In this document: positions 47,379-60,182 of the stretch, piece after piece | Numbering within the stretch: position 1 is the stretch's first letter | Layout of the letters: every line of letters starts with the position of its first letter | Assembly (NCBI GenBank): GCA_965153355.1 | Contig: OZ231126.1 | Location: forward strand, 41,044,001-41,108,000 | Source: Flaccisagitta enflata | Lineage: Eukaryota > Chaetognatha > Sagittoidea > Aphragmophora | Reading direction: 5' to 3' | Length of the DNA: 64,000 nt | The notes under the pieces: model-generated | The model's database searches: none | What the model was told of the DNA's origin: nothing | The model's input: only the letters and a program-made list of their open reading frames with translations | Made by a program: the position numbers and the translations under genes

Positions 47379-50300
47379 TTAGGCTTCTCCTTGCGAACCC
47401 GCATCATCATCGTCATCTGTTTAAAAGATACCGTGCAAAGGAAAAAAGATAAAATTGTTGTCGTCTAGGAGTTGAGTGAAATCCATGATTTACTGTGTTA
47501 TGTGAAATCTCAGCAAAATTCATTCGCGATAACTTTTTTTTTCGTTCTTTGTTATAAGAAAAATAACTGAAGCGAACACTTCCGTGACATCTGTTCAAGT
47601 AAGTAGCATCTGGAGGTTCAAGTTATTGTGAGAGAAATGACAGACAGGATCCGTTTTTTTATGAGTATTTTCATCATCAAGACAACGTTCATGCCCTGAG
47701 TGGTTTGATTTGGTTTTGAACAAATCAATAAATGAAATTTACAATGTTCGAAATTGTTGAAATTGAATAAAAGACCTTTCATTACCTACGTCAACAGAGC
47801 CAGGTAAAGATGTATGTACTGTGGTGCCAGAAAGTAGTGTATAGACAGAGAAATATCGATAAAAGTGGTTGGGTGTTCATCCAGTCACAGACAATAGAGA
47901 TACTTGGTATTCAAGACAATTGAAATAAAAATATTTAAATTCACGTGATTATCCATTTCTATGACTAGGTTTTACAAGGCTTGGCAACCCGGTTTGCTCA
48001 TCTTGACCTAAACGAATAAATCCATATCACCATCCAATCATCCACATTTTGTTTTTTGAGTGGATGATGTTGCCTTGTATGATATGTGTGTTCATAAACT
48101 CTTGGAACTCCTACTGTCTAAGCTGCATCTATGGCTGATAATTAGGACGGAAAATTCACCATTTTTTTGAAATGTTTTTCCTAATCAATGTTCAACAGCG
48201 CCAAGGGGGTACCTTCACAAAAAAGGGAAGAACAACGGAGTGAAAGTAAACATGGTGTTGCTAAAGATGCATAAGTTGGGTTGAGCCATTGATAATTGTG
48301 GAACAAATGCGTTTCATTTGGGCGGGAAATGAAAAAAATTACATGAAAAACACTCGCTGGCCATGCGAGATGAAGTTTTTACTGTGAAAGGGCTAAACTT
48401 AGTGGATGCTTCATAGTTTCATCATACGTGGCTACTAAACGAATTAAAAAAAAAGACGCACTTTTGAATGGTTGATTGTGCCATTGAAAATTGAAAAAAC
48501 TAACTAAAATCTTAGACCATTTTGAAGCCCTTGAAAAACTCTTTCATTTGGCGCCAATCTGGTATCTCTATCTTTTTTCGTTTGGAAATGGCATTAGTTT
48601 GAGTAAAAATGTAGTCAAATTTGTTTTTGCAGTCCCTTTGAAAAAGATGCAATTCAGCAAAATGGTGTCTCACTTTAAAGAGCTCTAGCTCCTAAACCGT
48701 TAAAGATACAGATCTGAGATTGGTCTAGAATGAAAGATAATTTGAAAATCTATAAAAACACTCTCTCTGTAAAATTTCTTTGATACTTTTAAAGTCAGTT
48801 TTATCAGCAAATAAAAAGGTGCGTCTTTTTTTTAAATTCGTGTAGTAGTGTATTTTTCCACCCAAATGTAGTAATTGTGTTTTGTTTTGCTAAACAAACT
48901 GAAGTGCTGATTGTTATCCATCCTATCACATCCCGGTCACTCTCGCTTCGTAATTTTCTCAAATTCTCGTTTATACCTCCACCCATTTTGCATATGACAG
49001 AATTTTGGTTCCGGTAAGTTATCTCTAATTATTTTGAGCTAGATGAATAAGGCTTTCTTTTTTCTGATTAGGCGTTCTTTCAGATTTCACTATTAGGCCA
49101 TGCACACTACGCTGGTTGCTTTCCATCACTTTGCTGAATCATTCTTGTGTGATACTATCAGATAAAAAAGGTACAGTTTCATTTAAAATGAGCCATTTCA
49201 AGATCCCTTTCAAAATCTGTTACTTTATTGGAACCTTTTTAGGGGTCTGATTGAAGTTAACAAAGAATAAAAGGCATGTAATCCCTTATGAATCCCCTTA
49301 GGAAGATTCGAAAGTATCAGCGTAGTGAACACGACGTGTTTGTTGAAGTTGCGTTTCACGACTCACCTTCATTTTGCCGCTCCTCTCCATTAACGAGGTT
49401 GCCACCACTACCAGTCGCACTTGCAGGAGTGTCTATCAACGTGACAGCAGGAAAAAAAATAGGATATTATAGCTGTAGATATATTCATCATAGTAGAAAC
49501 AAACAAATTATGTAACATCTCTATCATTAAGAAATACGAGAGAATGAGAATCAGTTGTTTTAACAGTCAGTTGGTTGGTAAAGGACTGATTTTTTTCTTT
49601 GTTTCGCTTCGTTTGTTTGATTGCTTTTGTTATGTTGTCTCTTATCGTTGTGCTGTTTACAATGAGAGCATAAAAAGTGACTGCGAAAAACAAATCGAAA
49701 TAACCAATGAGAAAATCTCATGCGACAAGTCAAATGTTAAAACAAGAGCTTATTAAACAGAAAAATAACGGAAATGCTAAGGTGATGGCAAAAAAATGAA
49801 AAAGATAAAACAATGCGTGGACAAGTAGTTAAGTTACAAAGTCTTACACCATTTTGTTAAGACTACATTTAGTAATTCATCAAACACCATCATCCTCTTT
49901 TGAGGGAAGACTGTATTGTAAAACGCCCCATGATTGGACTTGTTCATTGATGTTTCACCGATTCATTCCCAAGTTCAGAAAAAAATTCATGTCAATGATT
50001 TGGAATAAATATGGAATTTGAAATAGATGCTAGTGCTACGTTTTTTGGTCAATTTCAACTGAAGGGGGTGTTGTGCAAAATTGAAATTATCTTACCATAA
50101 TTTCAAAGCATTTTTTTTTCAAGTTGCAACCGTGGCTACAACTTGCTCTCTTCGCTCTTTGTCTGCAATTTCAACCAAAATAAAAAAAATCGCCACACGT
50201 GAGATAGATTGATTCATCGATTCCTCATCAAAAATTACATCGCGAGTAAGTCAAACATGTCATGATAATTCCGTAAAGCTGATCAAGACGAAATCAACTG

Positions 50301-50567
50301 TCAGTGCAGTACGATCGCTTGATCAATTCGTAGATGTCGCTTATTCAATATAGACAATGAATACATAAAATCATTGAGTTTTCCCTTGAATCAATTCCAA
50401 ATCATCGCTTATCTACCATCTTTCATTGAACTTACCATTTCTCTCTGGGTCGACTGAGTTGTCCTTTTTCCCCGACTTCATGCACACGATGATGATGATG
50501 ATGACGATAACAATAACGAGAATGACGCCGATAACAATGCCGGCGATCGCACCACCGCTCAATGCGC
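47379..50567 (-). CDS. Mucin exons 6-8: TM helix and cytoplasmic tail
   Basis: Exon 6 (50567-50436) encodes GGAIAGIVIGVILVIVIVII..., an Ile/Val-rich TM helix with a GxxxG-like start, then CMKSGKKDNS. Exon 7 (49432-49367) encodes TPASATGSGGNLVNGEERQN. Exon 8 (47416-47379) encodes the acidic end and TAA. The ~1.9-kb last intron contains a MITE (48441-48840). Exons 7 and 8 are short, so their boundaries are less certain than the rest. Confidence 0.75.
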
Positions 50568-52310
50568 CTGGTAAAGGGTTGAATGAATTGGATTACAGCA
50601 AAGAAAAGACGGATGGATGGAATGATGTAAAAAATTGAACAAATTCATGAGTGAAATTTGATCATTCAAATAGAATCAATACATGGCATGAATCAGTAAA
50701 GGTGAGGTTGAATTTGCATCAACACGTGAATGTAACAACACATGAACACATGAAACTAGATGAATAAAAGAATGAATCAATGAATCAATGAATGAAATAA
50801 TGAATGAACGAAAGAAAAAATGAATGAATGAATGAATGAATGAATGAATGAATGAATGAATGAATGAATGAAGCAATTAATGAATAAAAGAATGAATGAA
50901 TGAATGAATGAATGAATGAATGAATGAATGAATGAATGAATATAAAAATGAATGAATAAATGAATGAATGAATGAAGGGAGGAAGAAAAAAAATGAATAA
51001 AAGAAAGAATGAATGTATGAACGAATAAATGAATGTAAGAATGAGTGAATGAATGAATGAATGAATGAATAGAATAAAGCATCAATCGAAGAAATAGCTT
51101 TCGTCTCAGATGGAATCACAACGTGAAATGCTTGTGCCGAGAAACTTAAGTTCATGAAAGCAAGTTGTTATGAAATGACAAAAAGTGATGTTACATTCGT
51201 AGTAGAAGATTATGTCTGCTAAACATATGAGTGTGAACGGTTATTACTTGATGATGATCCTGTCCCGACAGTGGACACTTCCGGTTGAGCCGCCGCCGTC
51301 GTGGTCGGGTCAGCGGGCAGGCCGGAACTGCCGGCCACAGAACTCAGCGTCTCTCCGTTTACGGTGACGGCGAAAGTCCCGCCGTTGATGCCGGCCTCGA
51401 GGTATCCGGCGGCCGCTTGAAAGTCCGGATCTCCCTCCAGCTGGAGAATCACACCCTCCACAATGATGCTGCCTGTGGTTGAAAGGGGGACGTTGTGGGA
51501 TAGGAGAGGGAGAAGAGGAAGAGGATGGGGAGAAGGAAGAGAGACAAATTGGTAGATATGGCGTTTTCATATGATCAGCGGGCTTGATTGAAAGATAATA
51601 TTAATAGCTGATTGAGAGATAGTAGCTTTTATGGTTAAAGATAAGAAAATTTGATGTACTCTTAGCAAAATGTAAAACAACTTTCGAAATTGGTTGATAA
51701 CCACAGCCGTCGCGTCTAGGGATATATGCTACAACTCTACTGAAAACAAACTGGGAAGTAAAGGAGCTAAAAAACAATCAAATAAGGCCAGATAGTGAGA
51801 TACAAGGTGCACAACGACCGACCAGGTCGCCTGAAAGTGGGCAGGGGCTGTGATTTAAGAGGCATCTAAGAATTTTATACAAGGACAGTGAAAGAAAAAA
51901 AAGGAAAAGTGGAAGAACAATCCAACGTACAGACAAACGCACATAGCGACCACCAGATAGGCATACGGAGTGGCGTAAATGCCTCAATAAACCTCTATTC
52001 AACCATGAGCAGTTGAGCACAATATAATTGGAGCGCGCAGTACATTTATGAACTTTACATTTTTTTAGGGGGAATAACAAATATGGCAGTAAGCTGACCC
52101 GTACCTGCGCTAAGCGTGATATTTTCTTTGGGTATCCGGGAGTAGTTTCCGGTAATGTAGTTTTTTAGACCAGACCATCGCGCGGCCTCCATGACGATGG
52201 CATCAATCAGATCAGATCGATTCGATCCGCTCGCGTATGTCGCGTAGTCTCCGTCCATCTGTAAATAATTAAACAAAATTCTATTACTTACTTTTGTATT
52301 CTTGGCTTTG

Positions 52311-52386
<76 letters not shown>

Positions 52387-54776
52387 AACTTAGCTGTTAT
52401 TTTTTTTTCTCGAAAGGACGAAATTGAAGGAAAACAAAGCCGTAACACTCCCCAAGGCCCCTCAGTAGTGGACAGGTGGGCAGGGACAGTTATGTCGAAA
52501 CCGCTCGCAAATCAGAAATGTGACGTGACGTGACCGATGACCGACCGACGGACCGACACGGCAAGTTCAAGAGTCACGTGTCCGCGACTAAAAAGTATCA
52601 TTTTTCTCCGATCCAATCGATATTTCCCTCCAGCTACAACCTCTCCTCATCTTCACTTATTTATACCACCGAAACCCACCTCTTGATCTTCTATATCCTA
52701 TTCAATTCCTTGATTTATATCTTCATTAACCCATCTGTCTTCGCCCCCCCCTCATCCTTTTGTTGGTTACTGGAGTGACATACTAGCCTCTTCACCGACC
52801 CACAACAATGCATACGGCCCCCCGCCCTTCCTTCCTCTTACCCCCTTTCAACACACCTTGAAAGAAAATGGATATGTTTTGTTGGTAGCTGGAGTGACAT
52901 CCACCGTCGCGATGGTGACATTTTGCTGTGGCGCGTCCAATGTGATGTTGCCAACTTGCAAACTGATTCCTCCGCTGGACAAATCGTTTTGTAAATTGGA
53001 AGTTGTATTCTCCAAAGCCTCAAGAGCGCTGGCGTCACTTCCCGTCGCTTCTACTTCGAAATCCACGATAACACTCCCTGAAGAGAGGGTGAATGAATGA
53101 ATGAACGAATGAATATGAATATAGAAAAAGTATTAATCTTTGAATGAATGAATGGCATTTGTGATCGTGGCACACTTGCATGTCGGATTTGACATCTGTT
53201 ACTCTGACATCATTCCCTCCCAATACCAAATACATGTACCTGCTCTGACATCTGTGACGGTGACATCATTCCCGCCTAATTTTGCCTTCATGGCATTCGC
53301 GAAATCTTCCTTAAATTCTTCCTTTTTGGTCGGATTATCCAGTCCGAGATCGCTGAAGTTAGCATTCATCGTCATGCCCATGGCCACTTTCGGTTTTGGA
53401 GGTTCAGGGGCTAAAAATGAAAATGAATCGTTTATTGTCATTCGTCGTTACATAATATCATTCATTGTAATTTAGTGTCATTCATTGTAATTCAATGTCC
53501 TCTCCATGACCACGTCATGTTTTGGTGGTTCGGTACCTGAAAATGTCAATTGTCGTTGTTCATTACTATCTTCGTCTCGAGCTGCCAGTTCAGTGCATAC
53601 AAGTTAAGAATACTTAAACGTGGTCTCAAACTATAACTTATAACTACTGAGAATGAGAGCTGCGCTAGTGGAATCAAATCCGCCAATCAGGTACTCACGT
53701 GCTAGCGTAGGCGGCGCCGTTGGTGGCGGCGTAGTCGTCGTTGGTACTGCAGTGGTCACATCAGCCGCAGTTGTTGCCGCTGCTGTACTTCCACTTGCTG
53801 TTGAGCCCGCTTCCGTGGAGCCCGTAACTGTGGATGCAGCGTTGGAGCCTGATTCCGTGGAGCCTGTAACCGTAGAAGCAGCGGAGGAGCCTGCTTCCGT
53901 GGAGCCCGCAACCGTAGAAGCAGCGGAGGAGCCTGCATCTGTAGAGCTCGCAACCGTAGATGCTGCGGAGGAGCCTGCATCCGTGGAGCCAGCTACCGTT
54001 GAGCCTACCACAGTGGATCCGGCTGTGGAGCCAGCTTCTGTGGATCCCGTAACTGTGGATGCTGCTGAAGATCCTGCATTCGTCGATCCTGCTGCTGTTG
54101 AACCTGTCGCTGTGGATCCTGCATCCGTCGATCCTGCTGCTGTGGAACCTGTCGCTTTGAATCCTGCTACCGTTGATGCTGCGGTAGAGCCTATTGCAGT
54201 AGAGCCTGCTTCCGTAATAGTAGAGCCCGCTGCCGTGGACGCAGCAGTGGATGATGCTGCTGTGGATCCCGCCACTGTCGATGCAGCGGTGGATCCTGCT
54301 GCGGTAGAACCTGTGGCAGTAGAACCTGCTGCTGTAACAGAGGAGCCTGCAACTGTTACCGTTGGGCTTGCCTCTGGGCAGGAACAGACTGTTGCAGTGA
54401 CGGTGGAGCCTGCTTCTGTGACAGTAGATCCTGCTACAGTGACGGTTGATCCTGTTGCTGTTACTGTAGAGCCCGCATCTGTAACTGTGGAGCCTGAAGC
54501 TGTTACAGTCGATCCCGAATCAGTGGCTGTAGAGCTTGCCGCCGTAACCGTTGAACCTGCCTCCGGACACGAACAGGCTGTCGCAGTCACGGTGGAGGCA
54601 GCTTCTGTGACAGTGGATCCTGCGTCTGTAGCTGTGGATCCTGTCACTGTGGACGTGGGTTCCGCTGTGCTGCTGCTTTGAGCCGTAGTCGAAGTCGTCG
54701 TCAGCAGTAGCAGCATCAAAACCACCAATGTCATCTTATTCATCATCATCCTCATCGAAATAGTTGATTGATTCAT
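47379..54776 (-). CDS. Transmembrane mucin-like protein with two SEA-like modules, 8 exons, complete
   Basis: Exons 54776-53699, 53410-53240, 53077-52857, 52258-52105, 51472-51248, 50567-50436, 49432-49367 and 47416-47379 (TAA). All junctions are GT-AG and phase-consistent; the total of 2085 nt gives 694 residues. Layout: signal peptide (1 to ~33), Ser/Thr/Ala/Gly repeat domain (~34-359), Pro-rich hinge (PPEPPKPK), SEA-like module 1 (~365-450), SEA-like module 2 (~470-580), low-complexity stalk, TM helix (~623-646), basic stop-transfer (KSGKK), and a short acidic tail ending DDDDDAGSQGEA. This is the architecture of cell-surface membrane mucins. N-glycosylation sequons occur in the modules (e.g. 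NTT, NIT, NYS). A role in a glycocalyx or adhesion is inferred. The first in-frame ATG was used; ATGs at codons 8, 10-12 and 15 could also serve. Confidence 0.85.
48441..48840. mobile_element. 400-bp MITE in the last mucin intron
   Basis: GAATTAAAAAAAAAGACGCA at the left; the inverse with GGTGCGTC and TTTAAATTC at the right. Confidence 0.65.
50760..51075 (+). repeat. (GAAT)n microsatellite
   Basis: Interrupted GAAT array in the mucin intron between exons 5 and 6. Confidence 0.95.
51248..52258 (-). CDS. Mucin exons 4-5: SEA-like module 2 and stalk
   Basis: Exon 4 (52258-52105) encodes RSDLIDAIVMEAARWSGLKN and ends ENITLSAG; exon 5 (51472-51248) continues SIIVEGVILQLEGDPDFQAA. LSAG-SIIV (Gly542-Ser543) repeats the G-S junction of module 1, again split by a phase-1 intron in the Gly codon. 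The rest of exon 5 is a Thr/Ser/Ala/Pro-rich stalk ending in Ser residues. Confidence 0.6.
52315..52382 (+). repeat. (GA)n upstream of the mucin exon 4 acceptor
   Basis: About 34 units; (CT)n on the mucin sense strand, ending about 55 nt before exon 4. Confidence 0.95.
52435..52589 (-). mobile_element. Hairpin-ended element copy in a mucin intron
   Basis: Ends AGTCACG-TGTC-CGCGACT (one mismatch) then AAAAA. It is in the intron between mucin exons 3 and 4, next to the (GA)n tract at 52315-52382. Confidence 0.5.
52857..53410 (-). CDS. Mucin exons 2-3: SEA-like module 1
   Basis: Exon 2 (53410-53240) encodes VAMGMTMNANFSDLGLDNP, then KKEEFKEDFANAMKAKLGGN and VTVTDVRAG. Exon 3 (53077-52857) continues SVIVDFEVEATGSDAS. 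The RAG-SVIVDF junction (Gly417-Ser418) matches the G-S-[VI]-V-V autoproteolysis site of SEA domains of membrane mucins, and the preceding helix and strand pattern fits. A phase-1 intron splits the Gly codon. Assignment rests on pattern, not a profile search. Confidence 0.65.
53180..53226 (-). pseudogene. Decayed copy of the 3' part of mucin exon 2
   Basis: The sense strand reads LGGNDVRVTDVKSDM, nearly the same as LGGNDVTVTDVRAG at the end of exon 2. It sits 14 bp downstream of the real donor, within the next intron, and has no usable continuation. Confidence 0.5.
53496..53546 (-). pseudogene. Decayed copy of the 5' part of mucin exon 2
   Basis: On the sense strand an acceptor-like TTTTCAG is followed by a reading GTEPPKHDVVMERTLN, close to PPEPPKPKVAMGMTMN at the start of exon 2, but stops follow quickly. 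The DNA similarity extends across the acceptor. It lies in the intron between exons 1 and 2, about 90 bp before the real exon. Confidence 0.5.
53699..54776 (-). CDS. Mucin exon 1: signal peptide and Ser/Thr repeat domain
   Basis: A Met-rich start leads into LVVLMLLLLTTTSTTAQ (signal peptide, cleavage after the Ala/Gln region likely). About 320 residues of imperfect GSTVTEA / GSTAAGST units follow, an expected O-glycosylation substrate. Two copies of CSCPEA (CxC) interrupt the repeats and could form disulfides. The DNA is an imperfect minisatellite in units of 15-21 nt, so length polymorphism is expected. The domain ends TTTTPPPTAPPTLA before a GTGAGT donor in phase 1. Confidence 0.85.
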
Positions 54777-55139
54777 TCTATTTCTCGTTTTGTTAATTTT
54801 ATTTATTGTTTGTTTTTATTCTATTTCTGGTTTCTTTCTAAAATTCAGTCTTCCTCTTAATGCTGATAAGATTTTGTTCTGTAAGTGTTAATAGAAAAAA
54901 AAAAACATCATCAATCATCAACATCATCATCACCCGAAAACAAGGCCGCGGACACGGAAGTAAGGACGCGCACATCTAAAAAAGTTACGAACCGACTGAC
55001 CGGCACAGCAAGGTGAAGAGTCTGTTAAGATAACTATGAATTGGGTGAATAAGGAACATTGGTCAAAAGCATGGTGGCATTAATGCCCTGTCGTTGGGCA
55101 GAAACAGTGGAAATGTGCACATATTTGACAGACAGACAT

Positions 55140-55146
55140 GCAGGCC

Positions 55147-55200
<54 letters not shown>
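55140..55200 (+). repeat. (CAGA)n microsatellite
   Basis: About 14 units of CAGA. Confidence 0.95.
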
Positions 55201-56246
55201 TGTAGTCAGCTTCCGAAAAGGTATTTTTAGGAAACAGGACGAGTGAACAACAGAGGCAGTAAGTGACAGCGTTAATACGTTTTTGACTAATGCTTACATT
55301 GGGCAATGACTAAAACTGACAAACTGGCAAACACATATATGCAGAAAAGTGACCAACGGGCTACTGCAAAGAAGATGCAAAGATATGCACGCTGAAGTAA
55401 AGAAGTGACTTTACTTCCAAACATTGACCGGTTTTTGAAATACTGGAATAGCCGAGTTTATTCCGTCTCGTAACGACGCATAAAAATAATCTGATTACTA
55501 AAAAAATACCGGGTAATCCAAAATAAGTATTTCAGATTCTTTGAAAAAAATTCCCCTATTTGTCTTTATGGGTATGCACTTCATTTTTTTATAAGAACAT
55601 CATTTTTTGGCTAAAGCCTTAAAAAGAGATAAAGATACAATGTTCTCAATTTTGGAGCAATTGCAAGCCTTAATGTTTCCATAAACTAGGCTTCTATGAG
55701 AAAAAGAAATGTATATAGGATTCAAAACCTGAAAGACTGAAAGATTGAAAGAAATTGAAATTTTTTTTCTCCTCGCATAGTTATGCTGTGTTTCAAACCT
55801 TATATCATCATTGTACTTTCGATCATGTTAGAAAACATATTTTTTTTCATGCCAACCATTGCGAACGGCCATTTTTTTTCAGTCACCCGTTACGAACGGT
55901 CGTGCGCGTGTCGAGGCGTCGATGGGAGCCAACTAGACATTAGACACGTCTTATCTGTGTGCATTTGGAATAAACAAAAGGAATAGATTAAAAAAAAAGA
56001 ACAACCAATATTCTCATCGATCGTCATTCGTAAATAGACAAAAACAAAAAAAAAATTGTGTCGGTTTGCAATTCGGAAAGCCAGTTTTTTTTTTTTTTTT
56101 TTTTTTTTTTTCTATTGTTCTTTTTTTTCTCATCTTTCTGGGATATACGAATGGCAGAAATCTGTGCCAATGTTGCCAAGAGACAAATCGGCTTTGGCTT
56201 ATTTTAGTCACCCGCGTGTCGGTTGTCAGTTTTCGCTTAAGATATA
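55201..56246. other. Region upstream of the mucin gene
   Basis: No recognisable gene or family repeat. A poly-T run is at 56083-56112. GTCACCCG(T/C) occurs twice (about 55882 and 56207), too short to call. Confidence 0.4.
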
Positions 56247-56392
<146 letters not shown>

Positions 56393-56703
56393 CTGACTGA
56401 GCTGTTCTTGTAGTCTAGGATAGGTAAAATTTTCTGCCGAATCCAATGGTCTGGGTCAGAACACTCAATATTGATGTCTTCATGCACTTTGATTTCACAA
56501 GTTATTTTTTTTTGACGGCCAAACTTGTTCAAGGAATTAAGTATCTTTTAATTAGGTTAGATACAAAAAATGAAGTTTAGGAAATAAAATTAAAGTAACA
56601 AAAATTAATCCTCCAGTTTTAGCCGGATTCGCTCGGAAAGTACTGTATTTTTTTTTGGAGAAAAGAAGTTGTTGAAAAAAAGTTCCAAATCATCTAATCA
56701 AGC

Positions 56704-56910
56704 TCTGCACATATCGTCTGGTTGAGCCCTGTTTAACCAACCAAGCAGCCATCCAACCATTGGTAAAAGAGGCCGGCAGACTTTCACTTTTATGCTTAAA
56801 GATTCTTGATAACGGCGATGAGTTGGAACTGATATCATTTAAAGGCCAGATTGCATTGGCAGGACAATATGACCGAAACAAATTCTTCAGAGACAACGAA
56901 TCATTCTGAC
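56704..56910 (+). other. Possible terminal exon or gene fragment
   Basis: A plus-strand frame without a start reads LVEPCLTNQAAIQPLVKEAG, then LSLLCLKILDNGDELELISF and GQIALAGQYDRNKFFRDNES before TGA. Composition looks coding and an AG precedes it, but no upstream exon could be placed. It may be a remnant of a transposon or retrocopy. Confidence 0.3.
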
Positions 56911-57050
56911 TTCTCCAGACGGAGTTTAAGACAGTTCATATATAAGAGAACTTTATTAGTCGCATGCTACGCGTCTCTACACCAGACCTGTACATCCTGC
57001 TTTCCTTCCGAGTAGCATATATTTTTCCTGAAAATCTTCCGACTAGTCTA

Positions 57051-57660
57051 CTACCTTGGAAATAAATATACGGACAGCTGGAAAAAAGTTGGCCTTTTCA
57101 CTCACTGAATGAAGTATATGCCCATATCATTAAATTTTTAGTCATTATATGGTATTTTGATCTATCAAGAGTTTCTGTTTTGACTTTTATGGGATTCGTC
57201 TATTTATTTTTCATCTTGAATCCGTGTATCCTTTGCCTCTCAAAAAGCAACAAAAAATTTAAGAATCAGTTTTGTTTTCTTTTATTACTAGATAATTTCA
57301 GGGCATTATGATTGACTGCAGTCCTCAATTATTTCAACAATCAAGAAATTTGTCAAAAATGTGATCTATTGAGATCAAGCAGAATGATTTTGCTCAATTC
57401 CTTTAGATATGAGTGCCATTTCAATGTAGGTTGTCCTTTGAAGATATGAACTGAAAACCTCTAAATTAGATTTGGTAAAATGACAGTTTTCTTCAAAACG
57501 CTCTCATTTGGTAATGGATTGAGCTACCATGCTCTGCTTGGTCTTGAATGGAAGATTTTTTGTCATAGTTTTTATGGATCTGCTTTCATTGTTTTATTGG
57601 ATATGAAAGTTTAGCTGCTATAATCATGGTTAGGTGTCCGTATACTTATTTCAAAGATAG
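57051..57660. mobile_element. 610-bp Tc1/mariner-type MITE, copy 2
   Basis: Full-length inverse copy of 31440-32041 with the same ends and TA on both sides. The right end is more diverged (TTTCAAAGATAG). Confidence 0.85.
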
Positions 57661-58159
57661 TAGCTATGCACTCCTATGCCTTTTCATGCATTACTATGTT
57701 TTTCTGTACTTTAATGAGCAAAACAAACAATAACTCATTTTCAGACACGTTCCATGAACTTTAGAAACAAAAAACGACAGTTTTAAGTTGGGGTGCAAAG
57801 GCAGAGTTTCAGTTTCAGTCCCTATCTATAACTATATTCATGACTTTATTGAATTTTTTTTTTTTAAAAATCAGTTTTCTTGTTTATTGTTATAAAATTA
57901 GATTCTGAAACCTAGTATGATAAAGGCATTGCTTTGTTAATTATTTGCTTTGTTTAATAATTCATAGAGATCAGAAATACTCCATGTACAAATGTAAGTA
58001 ATAGTTTCGTTAAAAATGGTAGTACAAGAATTTAAAACCGTCAAGGGAAAAATTCTAAGACTTAAATTTGCATATTTTGCGACCACCGGGATTTGAACTG
58101 TTTCTAAATGTTTGGATTCACTTTGGAACCTTTACAGTCATCAAACTTATGATTCATTC

Positions 58160-58161
<2 letters not shown>

Positions 58162-58238
<77 letters not shown>

Positions 58239-58365
58239 TTCATTCTATTTTTCCTTTTTTTTATTCTTTCTTTTTTTCGCCTTTTTTCCCCTTTCCCTTT
58301 CCTTCCTTCCTTCCTTCCTTCCTTCCTTCCTTCTTTCCTTCTCTCCTTCTTTCCTTCCTTCCTTC
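58162..58365 (+). repeat. (CT)n and (CCTT)n
   Basis: CT run to about 58232, then T-rich and CCTT units. Confidence 0.9.
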
Positions 58366-58680
58366 CAAACCTTCCGAGAGGCATCCAGCCCTTCCGAGTA
58401 GCGGCGCTACTCGCTACTACAAGATGTACAGGTCTGCTCTACACCCCGCTTTGTCGGTCGGTCTGTCCATCCATCCATCCATCGGCCGGTTCTTCCGTCG
58501 GTCAGTCCGTCTATCACACTTTACTTTTTGGTTGTTTTTTTTTTTTTTGCAGTGTTTGGCCTCACCGCTCCATTCCAAATGATGAAGTGAGCTCAAATAC
58601 AGCCCCTGCCCACCCGCACGCGACTGGGGTAGCCATGTATCCGGCCTTATTTTCCATTTACTTCATAATGTACATGATGT

Positions 58681-59365
<685 letters not shown>

Positions 59366-59513
59366 ACCTATACGTGTCCAGGAGTCGTGTGGGGGAGGGG
59401 GAAGTTAAGCGAGAAAGCGAGATTTGTGTTTGCGTGTGTTACCTAGACATCGGAAATACGGATGCAACCGCATGGGATCAGGAGGAGGAAGGGGCGGAGG
59501 AGGATTTTAATAA

Positions 59514-59550
59514 TGATGATGATGATGATGATGATGATGCTACAGTGACG

Positions 59551-59644
<94 letters not shown>

Positions 59645-59645
59645 C
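59514..59645 (+). repeat. (GAT)n then (TTG)n
   Basis: About nine GAT units, a short spacer, then about 33 TTG units. Confidence 0.95.
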
Positions 59646-60182
59646 GTTGCTTGCCGGGTAGGGGAGGCTTACTTGGTTACGCGGCTATACGGCCACCAAA
59701 TTAGGCTCATGCACTTTGGCCTGTTTGGAGACTCTATGTTCAGATGTGTCTCCCTAGCTAGGGCATGAGCAGGAAATCACTTCACTGCAAGAGCTTAGTT
59801 TTGGGGTACTACCCTACACTTCCAGAAATGTTTTGGTCAGGCGGTTTTTTAATTTTCAGACGGAAGAATAGATGAAAAATAATTTTTGACGGTTCTTACA
59901 GCAAGCTTTTTTCGCGCTCTTTTTCTTTCTATTTTTCAGCGGACTTTCCTATTCATAATTTTCTTAATAACTCATGGGGGAACTTTGTTTACAAAAGAAA
60001 TCAAGGAGTAGAATGCCATGGAAACCACCGGACACAACTTCATCAAATGATGTCTTTGTGTTGTCTTGTATATTCAGAGGGCTTACCCTCCCCTCTGAGC
60101 TAACTTATTTTTCAGAATGGATCATCCAGCGATCCCTTCAAACCCCACCACGAAGACTACTCTTCGAACGTCCGTTCAAAGG

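Noticed and set aside
48491-48688. 65-codon frame in the last mucin intron
   Set aside because: It lies inside the MITE at 48441-48840 and has no recognisable features.
53653-54681. 342-codon plus-strand Val/Glu/Pro/Ala frame
   Set aside because: Mirror of the mucin repeat exon; the minus frame has a signal peptide and in-phase splicing.
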